In this document: piece after piece, positions 40,672 to 43,317 of the stretch
Layout of the letters: each line of letters opens with the position of its first letter
Numbering within the stretch: the first letter of the stretch is position 1
Assembly: GCF_026225065.1 (NCBI RefSeq)
Contig: NZ_JAMFSB010000108.1
Span: 1 to 43,317, forward strand
Origin: Paraburkholderia sp.
GTDB taxonomy: Bacteria > Pseudomonadota > Gammaproteobacteria > Burkholderiales > Burkholderiaceae
Length of the DNA stretch: 43,317 bases
Direction: 5' to 3'
Program-made: the position numbers and the translations under genes
The notes under the pieces: model-generated
Told to the model about the DNA's origin: nothing
The model's input: only the letters and a program-made list of their open reading frames with translations
Databases searched by the model: none

Positions 40672-42621
40672 ATGGCTTTCAGCGAACCAAGGTCTCCATT
40701 TTTCAAGTGGATTGTCTCTTCCGCTCAGAATCTGAGTACCGAAAATCGGCAGATATTGCTTGCCAATCTGTTCACGAGAACGGCGTCCATTATTTTTGCG
40801 TCGATTTGTGAAATCAGTGTCTGCGCCACCGCCATTTACCTCCACCGGACTGCGCTTTATGCAGGTTGGGGACTCGCTGTCCTCGCGCTGCTGTTCACCC
40901 GGCTGCTGTTGATTTACGTTTGCTGCGAGCGTAGCGTTCGCGGCGAGCCTACGCCCACCTCCGCATTCCTGTTGGCGAGCATTCTCTGGAGCGCGGTGTT
41001 CGGCTTTGGCAGCCTGCTCTGCAATATCAGCGGCGACCAGACACTCTTTCTACTGGGAAACGTTTGTGCCGTCGGCGTAATAGGCGGCCTGGCAGGTCGC
41101 AACGCCGGCATCCCCCGCCTTGTGCTGATTCAGATCACGCTCATTCTCGGGCTATTGGGCCTGGGCGCTGCACTGTCTCCCGGCTCCGGCAAGCTCGTCC
41201 TGCTGTTTCAGGCGCCATTCTGCGCGGCAGGCTTCTTTACCGTCGCCTTGCGCAGCAATCGCGACACTGTCGCGTTGCTGACGGCGCGCGAAAACAGCCA
41301 CCGCCTGGCGCGCCACGACAGTCTGACGGGCTTGCCTAACCGCGCGCGCATCAGCGAGCTCCTGCTCGAGCGCACGGGGACCGGAGTGCAGCAGGGCGAC
41401 GAGCAATCGTTCGCTGTGCTACTAATCGACCTCGACGGCTTCAAGGCGATCAACGACAGTCTTGGACATGCTGCAGGCGACCAGATCCTGCAGGAAGCGG
41501 CGATACGTCTGCGCGATATCCTGCCGGCCGACGGTATCGTCGGACGCCTGGCGGGGGACGAATTCGTTGCGATCTACGATGGCGCCTCCCTGAGCGAAGA
41601 CGTGCGTGCGCTGGCTGATCGCATCGTCAAGGCATTGGCCCGGCCGTTCGTGCTGAGCGAAGCACGCGTCCACATTGGTGCGAGCGTTGGCATTTCACTG
41701 TACCCCGAGCATGGCAAAACCGGGCCGCAATTGCTGATATGCGCGGATCGCGCCTTGTACGCCGTCAAGCGCAATGGCAAAAGTGCCTTTGCCGTTTTCG
41801 ATGCCGACAAGCACGCCTCAGACGAAAGTCTGAGTCTGCTGCGCAGCGACCTTGAAGGCGCGATGCAGTCTTTTAGCGGCTTGCGGATGGAGTATCAGCC
41901 CATCATAGACCTTAGCGACGGCACCATCTCGGGACGCGAGGCGTTGCTGCGCTGGACCCACCCGACGCGCGGCGAGTTGTCTCCGGTCGCATTCATCCCC
42001 ACCGCCGAACGCACGGGCCTGGTACTCGAACTGGGTGCATGGGCGCTGCGGCAATCGTGCATAGAAGCGGTCACCTGGCGCGATGCGGTTACGGTTGCGG
42101 TCAACGTCTCGCCTGTGCAATTGCGTGAGGAGTCGTTCGCTGCGACGGTCGAGTCGATCTTGCACAAAACGAAGTTGCCGCCGGAGCGCCTGCATATCGA
42201 GGTGACCGAAACAGTGCTGCTAAGCGACGATATCGCGACCCGGCGCAATGTCGCAACGCTTCGGGCATTAGGCATCGGGCTGGCGCTGGATGATTTCGGA
42301 ACCGGCTTTTCAACCATGTCGACGCTCGTCCGCTTCTCGTTCGACGAGCTCAAGATAGACAGCTCCTTCGTCAAGGAATCCGTGCACCGGCGCGAATCCG
42401 CGGCGGTGGTCCGCGGGATCGTGGCGTTGGCGCGCGAGATGGGCATGCCGACTACCGCGGAAGGTATCGAGACCCACGAACAACTCGACTTCGTCCGCGC
42501 CTGCGGATGTACCCACGCGCAAGGCTACCTGCTCGGCAGACCGGAGCGGGCGGAAACTATCGCGCACCGCGAAGAACGGCTCGCCACAGACGGCGTGATT
42601 AAAGGCGAGGCAATCGGCTAA
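40672..42621 (+). CDS. Membrane GGDEF-EAL protein (cyclic-di-GMP turnover)
   Basis: A 649-aa protein. About five to six membrane helices fill residues 30-195, followed by a GGDEF domain (about 205-380) and an EAL domain (about 395-630). The GGDEF motif reads AGDEF (294-298), and no RxxD inhibitory site lies five residues before it. The EAL domain keeps its catalytic set: EALLR (423-427), Asn478 (NVSP), Glu513, DDFGTG (540-545), Lys561, EGIE (597-600) and QGYLLG (617-622). It is therefore probably a phosphodiesterase, with the GGDEF part active, weak or regulatory. The membrane part may sense a signal. It is transcribed alone, divergent from the phospholipase D gene. Confidence 0.92.
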   Translation: MAFSEPRSPFFKWIVSSAQNLSTENRQILLANLFTRTASIIFASICEISVCATAIYLHRTALYAGWGLAVLALLFTRLLLIYVCCERSVRGEPTPTSAFLLASILWSAVFGFGSLLCNISGDQTLFLLGNVCAVGVIGGLAGRNAGIPRLVLIQITLILGLLGLGAALSPGSGKLVLLFQAPFCAAGFFTVALRSNRDTVALLTARENSHRLARHDSLTGLPNRARISELLLERTGTGVQQGDEQSFAVLLIDLDGFKAINDSLGHAAGDQILQEAAIRLRDILPADGIVGRLAGDEFVAIYDGASLSEDVRALADRIVKALARPFVLSEARVHIGASVGISLYPEHGKTGPQLLICADRALYAVKRNGKSAFAVFDADKHASDESLSLLRSDLEGAMQSFSGLRMEYQPIIDLSDGTISGREALLRWTHPTRGELSPVAFIPTAERTGLVLELGAWALRQSCIEAVTWRDAVTVAVNVSPVQLREESFAATVESILHKTKLPPERLHIEVTETVLLSDDIATRRNVATLRALGIGLALDDFGTGFSTMSTLVRFSFDELKIDSSFVKESVHRRESAAVVRGIVALAREMGMPTTAEGIETHEQLDFVRACGCTHAQGYLLGRPERAETIAHREERLATDGVIKGEAIG

Positions 42622-42949
42622 CGGCGCGCACGCGCCCGTCCGCCGCTTGACTTCCCTACCCGAATTTCAGGCAATCCTTACGCAAAAAGTCCTCAAGTTG
42701 CAGCGCGATGCTGCCGTTTACATGCGTCGTGGCGTATGAGAGTCGCCACGCGGTGTTCTGCCCGACTTCGGAATCGTAATAGAAAAGTATTGATCAGCCA
42801 TTCTGAATGAGCAGCAAAACCCATGCGTCATGTTTATGAGGAAACCTAAAGTAGCTGCATCGTCTGCCGATATTTAGTTAGATATCGCGTGGCACGAATG
42901 CGGCGCGCCGGGATTGCGCGGCGAACGACCTACCGAGGACCAGAATTCC
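42622..42949. other. Gap between GGDEF-EAL gene and propeller sensor gene
   Basis: About 330 bp with no convincing gene. It holds a 7-bp inverted repeat, CGTGGCG / CGCCACG with a 9-base loop, at 42728-42750. The stretch 42780-42890 is AT-richer than its surroundings and is a likely promoter area for the sensor gene. No T-run hairpin. Confidence 0.5.
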
Positions 42950-43317
42950 ATGCATAAGTGGAGGCGCCATTCGCTGCGGATCCTAAGTTGCCTTCTCGTT
43001 TGCCTGGAGATGGTTGCGGCCGTGCCGCCCGCCAGGGCAGCCGATGCCTGGTACGATGGAGCGACCCCGGTGTTTCGCCATGTCGAAATGCCGAGCGACA
43101 TTACGCCTACGGCGATGCTGCAGGACAAGGACGGCCTGATCTGGATCGCCTCGCAGACCGGTCTTGCGAGTTGGGACGGCTATCGCTTCCGCACCTACAT
43201 TGCCGATCCCAGCAAGCCCGGCAGCTTGCCTTCTTCCTATATCAATGCGCTCTATGAGGACCGCGAGGGCCGCCTCTGGGCAGCCACAGATAGCGGCGGC
43301 CTCGCAAGGCTCGATAA
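42950..43317 (+). CDS. Two-component sensor with periplasmic propeller domain (N-terminal part, cut by window edge)
   Basis: A frame starting ATG at 42950 and open to the end of the window (122 codons). Residues 1-30 form a signal peptide or signal anchor ending ARA-AD. Then come at least two Reg_prop-type blades: AMLQDKDGLIWIASQTGLASWDGYRFRTY and YINALYEDREGRLWAATDSGGLARLD. Such repeats form the periplasmic seven-bladed propeller of hybrid histidine kinases or of diguanylate cyclases with Y_Y_Y domains; the output domain lies beyond the edge. GAGGA precedes the ATG at a rather long distance (about 11 bases). The neighbour suggests a cyclic-di-GMP output, but this is a guess. Confidence 0.75.
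   Translation, partial: MHKWRRHSLRILSCLLVCLEMVAAVPPARAADAWYDGATPVFRHVEMPSDITPTAMLQDKDGLIWIASQTGLASWDGYRFRTYIADPSKPGSLPSSYINALYEDREGRLWAATDSGGLARLD

Noticed and set aside
1..43317. Mobile elements, prophage, CRISPR or tRNA genes
   Set aside because: I looked for transposase, integrase and phage-like proteins, regular repeat arrays and tRNA-like cloverleaf ends and saw none. Small or degraded elements could be missed by eye.

Overview
The window reads as a stretch of chromosome from a high-GC betaproteobacterium of the Burkholderia sensu lato group (Paraburkholderia or Caballeronia is the best guess). This rests on a flhDC master regulator with betaproteobacterial-type FlhC, a LysR-llpE-RND efflux locus laid out like bpeT-llpE-bpeEF-oprC (ceo) of Burkholderia, a giant NAD-dependent glutamate dehydrogenase, and dense GC-rich genes with short gaps. 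I see no rRNA, tRNA, CRISPR array, insertion sequence, integrase or prophage gene. It looks like ordinary chromosome made of short metabolic, transport and regulatory modules.

Layout. Positions 1-3442 hold the end of an ABC uptake operon for urea, amides or amino acids: two ATPases, an AmiC-like amide sensor and an AmiR-like ANTAR antiterminator. Convergent to it is an envelope cassette on the minus strand (3477-5807): a DUF3313 lipoprotein, an unlisted 44-codon membrane peptide and a PqiB-type three-MCE protein. The peptide overlaps both neighbours. A divergent TetR gene follows, with a perfect inverted repeat between. Next come an M14 carboxypeptidase-like gene overlapping an alpha/beta hydrolase gene (6858-8665) and an exported DUF3455 protein. 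Then comes the 1611-residue NAD-glutamate dehydrogenase, with a large palindrome just behind a TTGACA box. selD and a cation diffusion facilitator gene end this run.

Positions 16584-26324 hold an aldo/keto reductase with a possible 24-codon upstream ORF and a 22-bp near-palindrome. They also hold the LysR-llpE-MFP-RND-OMF efflux locus, closed by a strong hairpin. Positions 26586-31960 hold a MetQNI-type ABC transporter, an SfnB/DszC-like flavin-dependent oxidoreductase and an MntH transporter. On the minus strand are flhC and flhD, with about 740 bp of gene-free, partly AT-rich DNA upstream of flhD. A GNAT acetyltransferase and an XRE/MmyB-type regulator follow; the regulator faces an NTF2-like gene across a perfect 15-bp operator-like palindrome. 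The right end carries a small membrane protein, a lipoprotein, a CtaG-type oxidase assembly protein, a sarcosine-oxidase-like flavoenzyme, a two-HKD phospholipase D protein, a membrane GGDEF-EAL protein and the start of a two-component propeller sensor cut by the window edge.

The least described parts are, in my view, the DUF3313 / 44-aa peptide / PqiB cassette with its TetR gene, the attachment of an AmiC-AmiR sensor pair to an ABC importer, the palindrome at the glutamate dehydrogenase promoter, and the small ORF plus 22-bp palindrome between the LysR and aldo/keto reductase genes. All functions are inferred from motifs read by eye; no database search was run.
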